A stretch of DNA of 16,268 bases from an uncultured Microcaldota archaeon (GTDB lineage Archaea; Micrarchaeota; Micrarchaeia; Anstonellales; Anstonellaceae). The position numbers and the translations under genes were made by a program. Location of the stretch: assembly GCA_903923795.1 (NCBI GenBank), contig CAIXYX010000021.1, positions 1 to 16,268 of the forward strand, written 5' to 3'. The notes under the pieces are model-generated. The model was not told where the DNA came from and did no database searches. It was given only the letters and a program-made list of their open reading frames with translations. Shown piece after piece: positions 7,432 to 14,835 of the stretch; within the stretch, counting starts at the first letter, position 1; each line of letters begins with the position of its first letter.

Positions 7432-7456
7432 CCAGTTTTACGTTATTCCTGACCCT

Positions 7457-7467
7457 CCCCCCCCCCC
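7457..7467 (+). repeat. Homopolymeric C tract (11 bases)
   Basis: Eleven consecutive C bases lie in the gap between surface genes A and B, about 23 bases upstream of the TATA box of gene B. Such runs slip readily in replication and could alter promoter spacing; they are also prone to assembly error. Confidence 0.85.
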
Positions 7468-7489
7468 ATCGACGAAATCATTGAATGCG

Positions 7490-7497
7490 TATTATAT
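7490..7497 (+). promoter_or_regulatory. TATA box for surface gene B
   Basis: TATTATAT is centred about 25 bases before the ATG at 7518 and 68 before the ATG at 7562. It predicts a transcript starting near 7518-7520 and so a roughly 42-base leader for gene B. Confidence 0.5.
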
Positions 7498-7517
7498 GTT
7501 TTTGCATATTTGTAGTC

Positions 7518-7574
7518 ATGTCCGAAAGTGAAAAAAACCTGCAATTCGACGGTGATATCTTATGCGTTGGCTGA
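7518..7574 (+). other. Possible 18-codon leader ORF overlapping the gene B start
   Basis: ATG 7518 opens an 18-codon frame (MSESEKNLQFDGDILCVG) that ends with TGA at 7572-7574, past the ATG of gene B at 7562. The Shine-Dalgarno of gene B lies inside it. The TATA box at 7490 would place transcription initiation at about this ATG. It could be translated leaderlessly and couple to gene B, or be chance. Confidence 0.2.
7551..7559 (+). promoter_or_regulatory. Shine-Dalgarno of surface gene B
   Basis: GGTGATATC matches the archaeal anti-Shine-Dalgarno core (GGAGGTGATC) and fixes ATG 7562 as the start. Confidence 0.75.
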
Positions 7575-8260
7575 TCGCGGCATTGTTCGCCCTGTCCCTC
7601 TTCTACGGGCTCGTCTCGGCCGCCCCTGTCGGGGCGCAGAATGTGACGGCCGGCACGCCGGTCACGCTGGGCTCGGCATCATCCGGCACCGCAGCCGCAT
7701 GGGGCGGCAACATCACGCAGGTGAATTTCACCATCAATTCAAGCACCCTGCACTGGCAGGCATTCTACGGCTCGATTTCGGCGGGCCTGCGCCTCGCATC
7801 GGCATCAGGCACAGTCAAGAACTGGACAGTCAGCACTGTGCACGGCATGGTGTATGTGTCCCAATCCTCGAATGTCGACTTCTCGGCCGTTAATTCGACA
7901 GGCGTGAATCTTGCCGCGGTCGACGGCACATTCTCGTTCCTCGCCGGTGCGGACGACTCGGCCGCGAACACCGGCACCGACGCGTCCAATCCGCAGTTCA
8001 ACGTGAGCCAGTATCAGGTGTCTGCCAATTCGCGCCCGCTCATCACAACGCGCGACGGAAGCGGGGCGGAGAGCTGGAGGCAGGTCGTGCTCAACGACGG
8101 CGATACTGCGAATGCATCACACTACGTGTTCGCCGCGTTCATCAACGCCTCCGGCTACGCCTATGACAACTCCTCGGCCCAGTATCAGGTCATAGTGCCC
8201 GAGAATTCGGCCGGGGACATCTCGCCCACGACATATTATTTCTACGGCGAGATACAGTGA
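7562..8260 (+). CDS. Surface protein B: secreted, sequon-rich, HWxxFYG domain
   Basis: 232 residues. The signal peptide (1-20, ending GLVSA) is clear; there is no C-terminal membrane segment, so the protein should be released or held by partners. One domain fills the mature chain: GGNITQVNFTI (48-58), HWQAFYG (64-70), VHGMVYVS (93-100), then AYDNSSAQYQVIVPEN (200-215) and YYFYGEI near the end. The same landmarks, in the same order, appear in the first half of the protein coded at 9922-11244, so the two are paralogous. I have a general memory of similar WQxYYGN...YYFY proteins in DPANN archaea but know no family name. There are ten N-X-S/T sequons in 232 residues, so heavy N-glycosylation is likely. 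The start is fixed by GGTGATATC, with GGTGA six bases from the ATG. It probably shares a transcript with the next gene. Confidence 0.85.
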   Translation: MRWLIAALFALSLFYGLVSAAPVGAQNVTAGTPVTLGSASSGTAAAWGGNITQVNFTINSSTLHWQAFYGSISAGLRLASASGTVKNWTVSTVHGMVYVSQSSNVDFSAVNSTGVNLAAVDGTFSFLAGADDSAANTGTDASNPQFNVSQYQVSANSRPLITTRDGSGAESWRQVVLNDGDTANASHYVFAAFINASGYAYDNSSAQYQVIVPENSAGDISPTTYYFYGEIQ

Positions 8261-8334
8261 TGCCGGACTTGCCGTTCGGCGTTTGATTTTCGTTTTTGTT
8301 CCATTTTCCATCCGTCTGCGGGCAGGAAAAATTC

Positions 8335-8343
8335 GGGGTGATT
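8335..8343 (+). promoter_or_regulatory. Shine-Dalgarno that points to a TTG start at 8347
   Basis: GGGGTGATT lies so that GGTGA ends five bases before TTG 8347, whereas ATG 8296 upstream has only T-rich sequence before it. The site therefore favours the TTG start, which also yields an ideal signal peptide. Confidence 0.6.
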
Positions 8344-8346
8344 GGT

Positions 8347-9840
8347 TTGAAAAATCGCATTGCGTTCGCGATTCTCGCGCTCGTGCTGTGCAGCAGCATA
8401 ATTTTCGCGGTTGCGGGCATGCAGACCGCCGGCGGCCTTGTGCTTGTGAATTCCTACCGCTTCGAGGATGTGATAGGCGGCGCGGTATATTCGGCCGAGC
8501 GGGGGGATGACTACCTCTTCGTCCTCACGCCGCAGCAGGGGGAGTATGTGGCGAACTATCTCTCCACTTACCGCCTCCCCATAGCATATTTCGAATCCGA
8601 CCGGCCCGTGGTGGCCGGCCTCGACTCCGCCATAAAATCGGCCCGGGGCCAGGACGGCTCGCTCGTCTCTATTAGGCAGACCGACCTCGCGCTCTGGTTC
8701 GCGGACAACTCCAAATCAGCATCAGCAATCATCGTGGGCCGCACCGACGGCGCCGAGGCGGTCTCTGTCTCATCTTACGCAGTGTTGCACAAATCTGGAT
8801 TGTATTTCACGGATGCTGCGCGCGCCGGCGTGCTCACCGCCCGCCTGCGGGCCGGGAACAAGACGATTCTCATATACGGCTCGCTCGCGTCTGAGCTGAC
8901 CAAATCAGACCTGTCAGGAGCCGAAGTCATCAACACCGGCTCGCGCTATTCCGACAACCTTGAGATAGCCAAAAAGTATGTCGTGGAGTCGAGGCAGAAC
9001 CAGGCAGTCTTCGTCTCGGGCCAGACATTCGAGAAAACCATGGCCATGGGAGGGTCGCCGGTAGTCCTCATAGGGCTGACTGAGGCCAATCCGGCCACAT
9101 TGTCATGGCTGAAGGCAAACGGCATAAAGACGGGCAAAATCATCGCAGGAGACGGCGACACGACTGGCGCGCAGGCCATGCTGACGGCAGACGGCATCAC
9201 CCTCTTCCCCCTCATTGGCGAGGGATACACCGGCGACGCGCAGACGCGCCCGCTCCTTGTGATGCCCCTTCCCGGACCAAGGCCGCTCCTTGTAATAGAT
9301 GGAAGCGCCGCCCCGGTCCGCTACGAGACGGCCACGCAAGAATTTATGGTGGGCGCCAAGAACTCCGACAGCTATCCGGCATTCCTGCGAATCGTAGTCA
9401 CCCTGCCTGACGGCCGCTCCGCCTCATCCACTCTTGTGCGCCTGTCCCCCGGCGAATCCGCCTCCATACCGGTGAAGCTTGATGCCGGCGCCTACGCGGC
9501 TGCCGGGCGCATCGGCTCGGCGACGATTTTCGTAAATTACGGCTCCTCCGCCCTCTCGACAGAATACATACAGCAGCTCGATTATTCGGCCATTCCGGTA
9601 TCCGGCTCGGGCTGGGCGGCGGGATATGGGAGCGTCTCGAATGTGATGCAGATTGTGCTGGCCATCCTCCTGCTTGTGATGGTGTTCATATTCATCAGGC
9701 CCAAAGCACCCCAAACGGCTGCGGCTCAAAAAAATGAGGCTGCCGCGGACCGGCCGGCCATGAGCCCGAACAAACAGGCGCGCGCCTCGCCGGCGAGAAA
9801 GGCCCGCGCGAAGAAGAAGGCCAGACGGGCGAGGAAATAA
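8347..9840 (+). CDS. Surface protein A': paralogue of A with long basic cytosolic tail
   Basis: 497 residues from TTG 8347; in-frame ATG 8296 would add 17 residues and bury the signal peptide. MKNRIAFAILALVLCSS is a good signal segment. Residues about 30-270 hold three CW_binding_2-like units: LVLVNSYRFEDVIGGAVYSA (31-50), AIIVGRTDGAEAVSVSSYAV (127-146), and NTGSRYSDNLEIAKK (196-210) with FVSGQTFEKTM. They align along their length with protein A, including the later GEG and TRPLLVMPLP landmarks. A beta-rich region, a membrane helix (about 433-450) and a 47-residue tail follow. The tail is dominated by Lys, Arg and Ala and is unlike the short acidic-ended tail of A; it faces the cytosol and could bind nucleic acid, acidic protein or the membrane surface. 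The 86-base gap from gene B shows no promoter that I could see, so co-transcription with B is likely. Confidence 0.85.
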   Translation: MKNRIAFAILALVLCSSIIFAVAGMQTAGGLVLVNSYRFEDVIGGAVYSAERGDDYLFVLTPQQGEYVANYLSTYRLPIAYFESDRPVVAGLDSAIKSARGQDGSLVSIRQTDLALWFADNSKSASAIIVGRTDGAEAVSVSSYAVLHKSGLYFTDAARAGVLTARLRAGNKTILIYGSLASELTKSDLSGAEVINTGSRYSDNLEIAKKYVVESRQNQAVFVSGQTFEKTMAMGGSPVVLIGLTEANPATLSWLKANGIKTGKIIAGDGDTTGAQAMLTADGITLFPLIGEGYTGDAQTRPLLVMPLPGPRPLLVIDGSAAPVRYETATQEFMVGAKNSDSYPAFLRIVVTLPDGRSASSTLVRLSPGESASIPVKLDAGAYAAAGRIGSATIFVNYGSSALSTEYIQQLDYSAIPVSGSGWAAGYGSVSNVMQIVLAILLLVMVFIFIRPKAPQTAAAQKNEAAADRPAMSPNKQARASPARKARAKKKARRARK

Positions 9841-9851
9841 CCGGGGCCCGA

Positions 9852-9873
9852 TTTCTTTTTATTTTTGAATTTT
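9852..9873 (+). terminator. T-rich terminator after surface gene A'
   Basis: A 22-base stretch with T5, T5 and T4 runs begins 12 bases past the TAA at 9838-9840, the form of a typical archaeal intrinsic terminator. It is followed directly by a new TATA box. Confidence 0.55.
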
Positions 9874-9897
9874 GGTGGGCCGCGAGCGGCATATCCA

Positions 9898-9905
9898 TTT
9901 TAAAC
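9898..9905 (+). promoter_or_regulatory. TATA box of surface gene B' (leaderless)
   Basis: TTTTAAAC is centred about 27 bases before ATG 9928 and 21 before ATG 9922. There is no Shine-Dalgarno in between (CGCCGCATTCCCC), so a leaderless message starting at one of these two ATGs is expected. Confidence 0.5.
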
Positions 9906-9921
9906 CCTCGCCGCATTCCCC

Positions 9922-11244
9922 ATGACGATGAGACGCTGCTCTTTCCTCCTGCTCCTGCTGGTGATTCCGCTGGCCTTCGCGCAGGGCGGCGTCGACGCAG
10001 CCGGCGGGCAGATAACGGGAGTGAATTTCAGCATCGACCAGCCTCTCGATCACTGGCATTTCTTCTACGGCAACGCGGGGGCCAATGCGACCTCGCTGCT
10101 CAATTACACGGGCAATTCAAACAACAGCAGCCTCATCACCCTCTCCTCCACGCACGGCCTCTACTTCATCTCCGACACGCCCATGCCGTTCGGCGGGACA
10201 TACCGGGCCCCGAATCTCACCGAATTCGACGCGCATTTCGGCATACCGGGGATAGAATCGTCCTCGCTGCTCTTCAACGACACCAGTGATTTCATCCTCT
10301 CCACCACAACAGGCACAGCGGCCGGAGTCCTCCCCCTGCCCACCCTCTATATCCCCGGAACAAATGATTCGCACGCTTTCCGCGAGGGCATCATGCAGTC
10401 GGGCTCGTCGTTCGTCTTCGTCGTCCCGATATCAGGGGCGCTGGGGGCCGACGGGCAGGCCTATGACTACCAGTTCTTCCTGCCGTTCGATTTCAACAGC
10501 AGCCAGTCATTCTACACATTCGCAGTTGTCATACCCCCGCCGCCCGCGTCAGGGAGTGGCGCGCAGCCGCTCAACTATGACTGGAATTATGCGGATGGCA
10601 GCCTCAATTTCAACACCCACCCCGGTGCCACCATCACCCTCACCGACGAGCTGGGCAGGACATACACGTTCACGGCCGACAATGCGGGACAGATGATTGC
10701 CACTCTGCCGCCCGGCGAATACACGATGCAGGTGACCGAGCCAGGTTTTATCGGCATGACCGACACCCTCTACATCCCCGCTGGCGCGCAGGGGAATACG
10801 CCGACTGAACCGGGGCAGCCGGCGCCACCCGCAGCCGGGACCGTGACCATCACCTCGACGCCGGAAGGCAATGTCCTCTGCTTCGGCTCCGACTGCTATT
10901 TGCAGGAGGCGGGATCGAGCGAATCCCTGCAGGCGTTGAGCGAGCTGTCCTGCACAGGCTCCATCTGCCGGCTCGTCGGGGCTAACCAGACCTATTTCAT
11001 ACAAAAGCACAATCTCACCCGCACAACGGCGGCAGGCGCGCGCGGCGCTGCGCGGACCAGCCCTCCGCTCAATTTCAACAATATGCTCAAATCGCTCGGC
11101 GACGGCCTCACGTCCCAGTTCGGCTCAACCTCGTCAGGCGGCTCGTCCATATTCATCGCGTTCGCGCTCGTTGCACTGGCCGGCGGGGCTGTCCTGCTTT
11201 ATTTCAGGAAGGGCAGGGGCCAAAAATTCGGCGGATATGACTAA
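9922..11244 (+). CDS. Surface protein B': HWxxFYG domain, PEGA-like domain, membrane anchor
   Basis: 440 residues from ATG 9922; leaderless initiation at ATG 9928 (438 residues) fits the TATA spacing better. Signal peptide 3-20 (ends AFA-Q). Domain 1 (about 28-203) matches protein B: GGQITGVNFSI, HWHFFYG (44-50), THGLYFIS, then AYDYQFFLPFD and SFYTFAVV. A PPPP linker (205-208) leads to domain 2 (about 218-287), a short beta fold with ATITLTDELGRTYTF and LPPGEYTMQVTEPGF that resembles PEGA or carboxypeptidase-regulatory-like domains. After a Pro-rich linker comes a small region with four cysteines (320, 325, 344, 349), likely two disulphides. A membrane helix (409-428) and a basic FRKGRGQK tail anchor it. 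There are about eleven sequons. Compared with B it has gained two domains and an anchor. Role inferred: cell-surface structure or adhesion together with A/A'. Confidence 0.85.
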   Translation: MTMRRCSFLLLLLVIPLAFAQGGVDAAGGQITGVNFSIDQPLDHWHFFYGNAGANATSLLNYTGNSNNSSLITLSSTHGLYFISDTPMPFGGTYRAPNLTEFDAHFGIPGIESSSLLFNDTSDFILSTTTGTAAGVLPLPTLYIPGTNDSHAFREGIMQSGSSFVFVVPISGALGADGQAYDYQFFLPFDFNSSQSFYTFAVVIPPPPASGSGAQPLNYDWNYADGSLNFNTHPGATITLTDELGRTYTFTADNAGQMIATLPPGEYTMQVTEPGFIGMTDTLYIPAGAQGNTPTEPGQPAPPAAGTVTITSTPEGNVLCFGSDCYLQEAGSSESLQALSELSCTGSICRLVGANQTYFIQKHNLTRTTAAGARGAARTSPPLNFNNMLKSLGDGLTSQFGSTSSGGSSIFIAFALVALAGGAVLLYFRKGRGQKFGGYD

Positions 11245-11296
11245 AGACAAAACACCCCTCCTCGCGTGTCCGACCCATTTTTTAAGGTTCATCGCA

Positions 11297-11306
11297 TATA
11301 TTATAT
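11297..11306 (+). promoter_or_regulatory. TATA box of the purB-glyA-folD-folC operon
   Basis: TATATTATAT lies about 50 bases before the purB ATG. A start near 11327 would give a roughly 27-base leader with AGGGGGTC as Shine-Dalgarno. The T6 run just upstream (11278-11283) may terminate the preceding surface gene. Confidence 0.5.
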
Positions 11307-11353
11307 CGTCGTAAAACATCAGTTTTGGCATCGAGAAATTCAGGGGGTCTGCT

Positions 11354-12679
11354 ATGTCGCTTCTACCCATCGAATCCCGGTACCGGACCGAGATGGCCGC
11401 GTTTTTCGAGGAGGACGCGCGCCTATCCTCGTGGCTCCGCGTCGAGGTGGCTCTGGCGTCCGCGCACGCGCAATTGGGCCACATGCCAAAAGCCGCCGCC
11501 GCCGAGATAGAGGCGGGTGCCGCCAAGGTGCGGCTCAAGGACACACAGGATATCGAGGCCAGCATACACCACGACCTCATGGCCATGGTGCGCGCGCTCT
11601 CTGACCAGTGCCCGAAATACGGAGGCTTCGTGCATCTTGGAGCCACATCATACGACATCGAGGACACGGCGCTCGCCATGACATTGCGCGATGCGTCGAA
11701 CCTCATGCGCAACCGCCTCATCTCGCTGCGCAAAGTGCTCAAAAGCCTCGCGCTCGAGAAGGCTAATTTGGTCTGCGTGGGCCGCACGCACGGCCAGCAC
11801 GCCGTGCCCACCACTTATGGCATGAAATTCGCCCTCTATTATTCGGCCCTTGGCAGGGCGAAGGCGCGCCTCGATGCCGCGATTACTCGTATATCATATG
11901 GCAAGATGTCGGGCGCAACAGGCACCATGGCAACATTCGGAGCGGACGCATTCAAACTACAGGAGATTGTGATGGGTAACCTCGGCCTCACGCCGGACCC
12001 CATCACCAGCCAGATAATCAGCCGCGATAGGCACGCAGAACTCATCACAACGCTCGCCGTCACGGCCTCAACAATCGAGCAGATAGCGCAGGAGATAAGG
12101 CACTTGCAGCGCACCGAAATCGGCGAGGTGGCCGAGCCTTTCTCGACAAAGCAGGTGGGCTCGTCCACCATGCCGCAGAAGCGCAACCCGCACAAATGCG
12201 AGCGCATATGCTCGCTCGCTCGCGTGGTGCGCTCACAAGTTCAAATCTCGCTCGAGGACATACCCTCCGAGCACGAGCGAGACCTGACGAATTCGGCCGC
12301 CGAGAGATTCCTCTTCCCGCTCACGTTCTGCACGCTCGACTACATGATGCTCGAGATGTGCGCGGTGCTTAGCGGTTTGCAGTTCTTCCCGTCCGCCATA
12401 GAGAGGAACCTGCAAATGACGCAAGGCGGAATCATGGCCGAGCGGGTGATGATGGCACTCACCGAAAGAGGGATGGGGCGGCAGGATGCGCACGAATTCA
12501 TGCGCAACGCCTCGCGCGAAGCTGCGGCGGCCAGGCGCCCTCTCATCGACATATTGCGCGAGAAACCGCAAGTGGCGAAACTTTTCAAAACCGGGGAGCT
12601 CGAGGCTTTGTTCAACCCCGCGACATATGTCGGGCAGGCCCCCGAGATTGTGAAGAGGGCGGTGGCCGAGGAGCCCTAA
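11354..12679 (+). CDS. purB: Adenylosuccinate lyase
   Basis: 441 residues, normal for the archaeal/Bacillus-type enzyme. It cleaves fumarate from SAICAR and from adenylosuccinate, two steps of purine synthesis, as a cytosolic homotetramer. The fumarase/aspartase superfamily blocks are all present: IHHD (71-74), LGATSYDIEDTA (95-106), GRTHGQHAVPTTYG (143-156) with the catalytic-region histidines, and the mobile-loop signature GSSTMPQKRNP (269-279) bearing the catalytic serine. SSTMPQKRNP together with TSYDIEDT favours adenylosuccinate lyase over argininosuccinate lyase. AGGGGGTC stands just before the ATG. It is the first gene of a four-gene run; glyA starts three bases after its stop. Confidence 0.95.
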   Translation: MSLLPIESRYRTEMAAFFEEDARLSSWLRVEVALASAHAQLGHMPKAAAAEIEAGAAKVRLKDTQDIEASIHHDLMAMVRALSDQCPKYGGFVHLGATSYDIEDTALAMTLRDASNLMRNRLISLRKVLKSLALEKANLVCVGRTHGQHAVPTTYGMKFALYYSALGRAKARLDAAITRISYGKMSGATGTMATFGADAFKLQEIVMGNLGLTPDPITSQIISRDRHAELITTLAVTASTIEQIAQEIRHLQRTEIGEVAEPFSTKQVGSSTMPQKRNPHKCERICSLARVVRSQVQISLEDIPSEHERDLTNSAAERFLFPLTFCTLDYMMLEMCAVLSGLQFFPSAIERNLQMTQGGIMAERVMMALTERGMGRQDAHEFMRNASREAAAARRPLIDILREKPQVAKLFKTGELEALFNPATYVGQAPEIVKRAVAEEP

Positions 12680-12682
12680 GGC

Positions 12683-13954
12683 ATGAATCAGATGGTGTTT
12701 CGCATGACTCTCTCAACCTCGGACCCGCAGATTTGGGAATTCTACAAAAAGGAATGGCACCGGCAGGAGGAGGGCCTCGAGCTCATAGCCTCCGAGAATT
12801 ACGCCTCCCTCGACGTGATGGCCGCCGCGGGCGGGATATTCACCAACAAATACGCCGAAGGCTATCCGGGCAAGAGATATTACGGGGGCAATGAATTCAT
12901 AGACGAAGTCGAGAAATTGGCGATTGAGCGTTCCAAGAAACTTTTCGGCGCGAATTTCTCCAATGTGCAGCCGCATGCGGGCAGCCAGGCCAACATGGCC
13001 GCATATTTCGCGCTGCTTGCGCCCGGCGACACCGTGATGGGCCTGAACCTGAGCCAGGGCGGCCATCTCACGCACGGCAGCCCTGTGAATTTCTCGGGCA
13101 AGATGTACAAGATAGTCCCCTACTCGCTGAACCCCGAGACTCATCTGCTCGACTACGACGAAATCGCGGAAATGGCAGACAAAACGAAGCCGAAAGCCAT
13201 CATAGCCGGATTCACGTGCTACCCGCGCGAGGTGGATTTCGCCCGATTTGCGAAAATATCGAAATCCTGCGGCGCGAAGCTCATCGCCGACATGTCGCAC
13301 ATCTCGGGCCTTGTGGCAGGCGGAGCGCACCAATCGCCGATACCTCATGCGGACGTTGTCACTTCCACCACGCACAAGACTTTGCGCGGGCCGAGAGGCG
13401 CATTCATCCTCTCGCCTGCGGAGGATACGGCGAAACTCGTCGACAAGGCGGTCTTCCCCGGATTGCAGGGCGGCCCGCTGGAGAACATGATAATGGCGAA
13501 GGCGGTTGCGTTCCATGAGGCGGCGAGGCCGTCGTTCAAGGCTTATGCAAAACAAATCGTGAAGAACGCCAAAAGCCTCGCCTCGGCCCTCTCCGACCTC
13601 GACTTCACTCTCGTGTCGGGCGGCACGGACACGCACCTCATGCTCCTCGATTTGCGCAACCGTAAACTCACTGGCAAAGAGGCGCAAATCTCGCTCGACT
13701 CGGCGGGCATAACAACAAACAAGAACACGATACCGAACGACCCGCAGTCGCCGTTCATCACCTCGGGCCTTCGCATCGGCACGCCCGCGCTCACCACAAG
13801 AGGCATGAAAGAGAAGGAGATGAACGAGGTCGCGCACTGGATAGATGAGGTGCTCAAGAATCCGAATGACGAGGCCGTCCGCGGTCGCGTGAAAGCCGGC
13901 ATAAAAAAGATGACCGCCGAATTCCCGATATACCCCAACCTCATAAAGGAGTGA
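12683..13954 (+). CDS. glyA: Serine hydroxymethyltransferase
   Basis: 423 residues from ATG 12683. The PLP enzyme converts serine and tetrahydrofolate to glycine and 5,10-methylene-THF in the cytosol. Landmarks: ELIASENYAS near the N-terminus, NKYAEGYPGKRYYGG, the PLP-lysine site STTHKTLRGPRG with Lys232, GGPLEN, and the C-terminal SGLRIGTPALTTRG. The motifs are the bacterial/eukaryal folate-type set. Start choice is open: ATG 12683 has GAGGAG nine bases upstream (inside the end of purB), while ATG 12704 has GGTG six bases upstream and gives 416 residues, closer to typical N-termini. The next gene supplies the enzyme using its product. Confidence 0.95.
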   Translation: MNQMVFRMTLSTSDPQIWEFYKKEWHRQEEGLELIASENYASLDVMAAAGGIFTNKYAEGYPGKRYYGGNEFIDEVEKLAIERSKKLFGANFSNVQPHAGSQANMAAYFALLAPGDTVMGLNLSQGGHLTHGSPVNFSGKMYKIVPYSLNPETHLLDYDEIAEMADKTKPKAIIAGFTCYPREVDFARFAKISKSCGAKLIADMSHISGLVAGGAHQSPIPHADVVTSTTHKTLRGPRGAFILSPAEDTAKLVDKAVFPGLQGGPLENMIMAKAVAFHEAARPSFKAYAKQIVKNAKSLASALSDLDFTLVSGGTDTHLMLLDLRNRKLTGKEAQISLDSAGITTNKNTIPNDPQSPFITSGLRIGTPALTTRGMKEKEMNEVAHWIDEVLKNPNDEAVRGRVKAGIKKMTAEFPIYPNLIKE

Positions 13955-13978
13955 ACAACGAATGGGTTTGTGATTGAT

Positions 13979-14827
13979 ATGGTCGCAAAAATTCTGGATG
14001 GGAAAGCGGCCTCGGTCGCGTGGGAGGCGGAACTGGCCGCCAAACTTGGCAACATGCAGGCAAAACCATGCATCGCGCTCGTGCGTGTCGGCGAGGATCC
14101 GGCCTCGGTCACTTATGTGAAAAAGAAAATCGAGATGTGCACACGCTTGGGAATCGTCTCCCAATTCGTGCATCTTCCACAGAACACGACGCAAGATGAA
14201 CTGATGGCACGCCTGGAGAAGCTCAACACCGACCCGCGCATCCATGCGATTCTTGTGCAGGTGCCGCTGCCGGACCAAATAGACGCGGTCGCGGTGCAGA
14301 ATGCCATCGCACCGCTCAAGGATGTCGACGGCTTCGGGCCCGAGAATATGGGCCTTCTTCTCATGGGCCGCCCGCGCCTCGTGGCGGCAACGCCTGCGGG
14401 CGTGATGCGCTTGCTCAAACATTATTCGCTCGATGTAACTGGCAAGAATTGTGTTGTCGTCGGCCGCTCGAACATCGTCGGAAAACCACTGGCGCAATTG
14501 CTGCTCAACGCCGATGCCACAGTCACCATGGCGCATTCGAAAACCCAAAATCTTGCAGCCGTGACAAAACAGGCGGACTTCCTCTTCTCCGCTGTAGGCA
14601 AACCCGGCCTCATAACCGGCGCCATGGTGAAAAAGGGCGCAATTGTCGTCGACATAGGCACCAGCAAAAACGATGAGGGCAAATTGGCAGGAGATGCGCA
14701 GTTCGAGAGCGTGAAGAAAAGAGCGGCATGGCTCTCGCCGGTGCCGGGCGGAGTGGGGCCGATGACGATTATGTCGCTGATGGCCAACACGATAAGCGCA
14801 TATGAATTGCAGAACAAACGGGCTTAG
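13979..14827 (+). CDS. folD: Methylenetetrahydrofolate dehydrogenase / methenyltetrahydrofolate cyclohydrolase
   Basis: 282 residues from ATG 13979; in-frame GTG 13970 would add three residues, but MVAKILDGK matches the usual FolD start and GTGATTG then acts as Shine-Dalgarno. The enzyme oxidises 5,10-methylene-THF with NADP and hydrolyses methenyl-THF to 10-formyl-THF. The catalytic set is intact: Tyr46 and Lys50 in PASVTYVKKK, Gln94 in VQVPLP, Asp117 in KDVDGFG. The dinucleotide-binding GRSNIVGKP (162-170) and the C-terminal PVPGGVGPMT (254-263) are present. A small oddity: ATPAGV and AHSKT stand where many members have CTPxG and CHSxT. It lies 24 bases after glyA and eight before folC, clearly in one operon. 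Confidence 0.95.
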   Translation: MVAKILDGKAASVAWEAELAAKLGNMQAKPCIALVRVGEDPASVTYVKKKIEMCTRLGIVSQFVHLPQNTTQDELMARLEKLNTDPRIHAILVQVPLPDQIDAVAVQNAIAPLKDVDGFGPENMGLLLMGRPRLVAATPAGVMRLLKHYSLDVTGKNCVVVGRSNIVGKPLAQLLLNADATVTMAHSKTQNLAAVTKQADFLFSAVGKPGLITGAMVKKGAIVVDIGTSKNDEGKLAGDAQFESVKKRAAWLSPVPGGVGPMTIMSLMANTISAYELQNKRA

Positions 14828-14835
14828 GGTTTGCC

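Noticed and set aside
7528..7893. GTG-started 121-residue frame overlapping gene B.
   Set aside because: No signal peptide or family pattern; gene B in the other frame has a strong Shine-Dalgarno, signal peptide and a paralogue.
12713..14548. A 611-residue open frame on the minus strand across glyA and folD.
   Set aside because: It lies antisense to two confidently identified enzymes, has Arg/His-rich composition typical of a reverse frame in GC-rich coding DNA, and no promoter or ribosome site.
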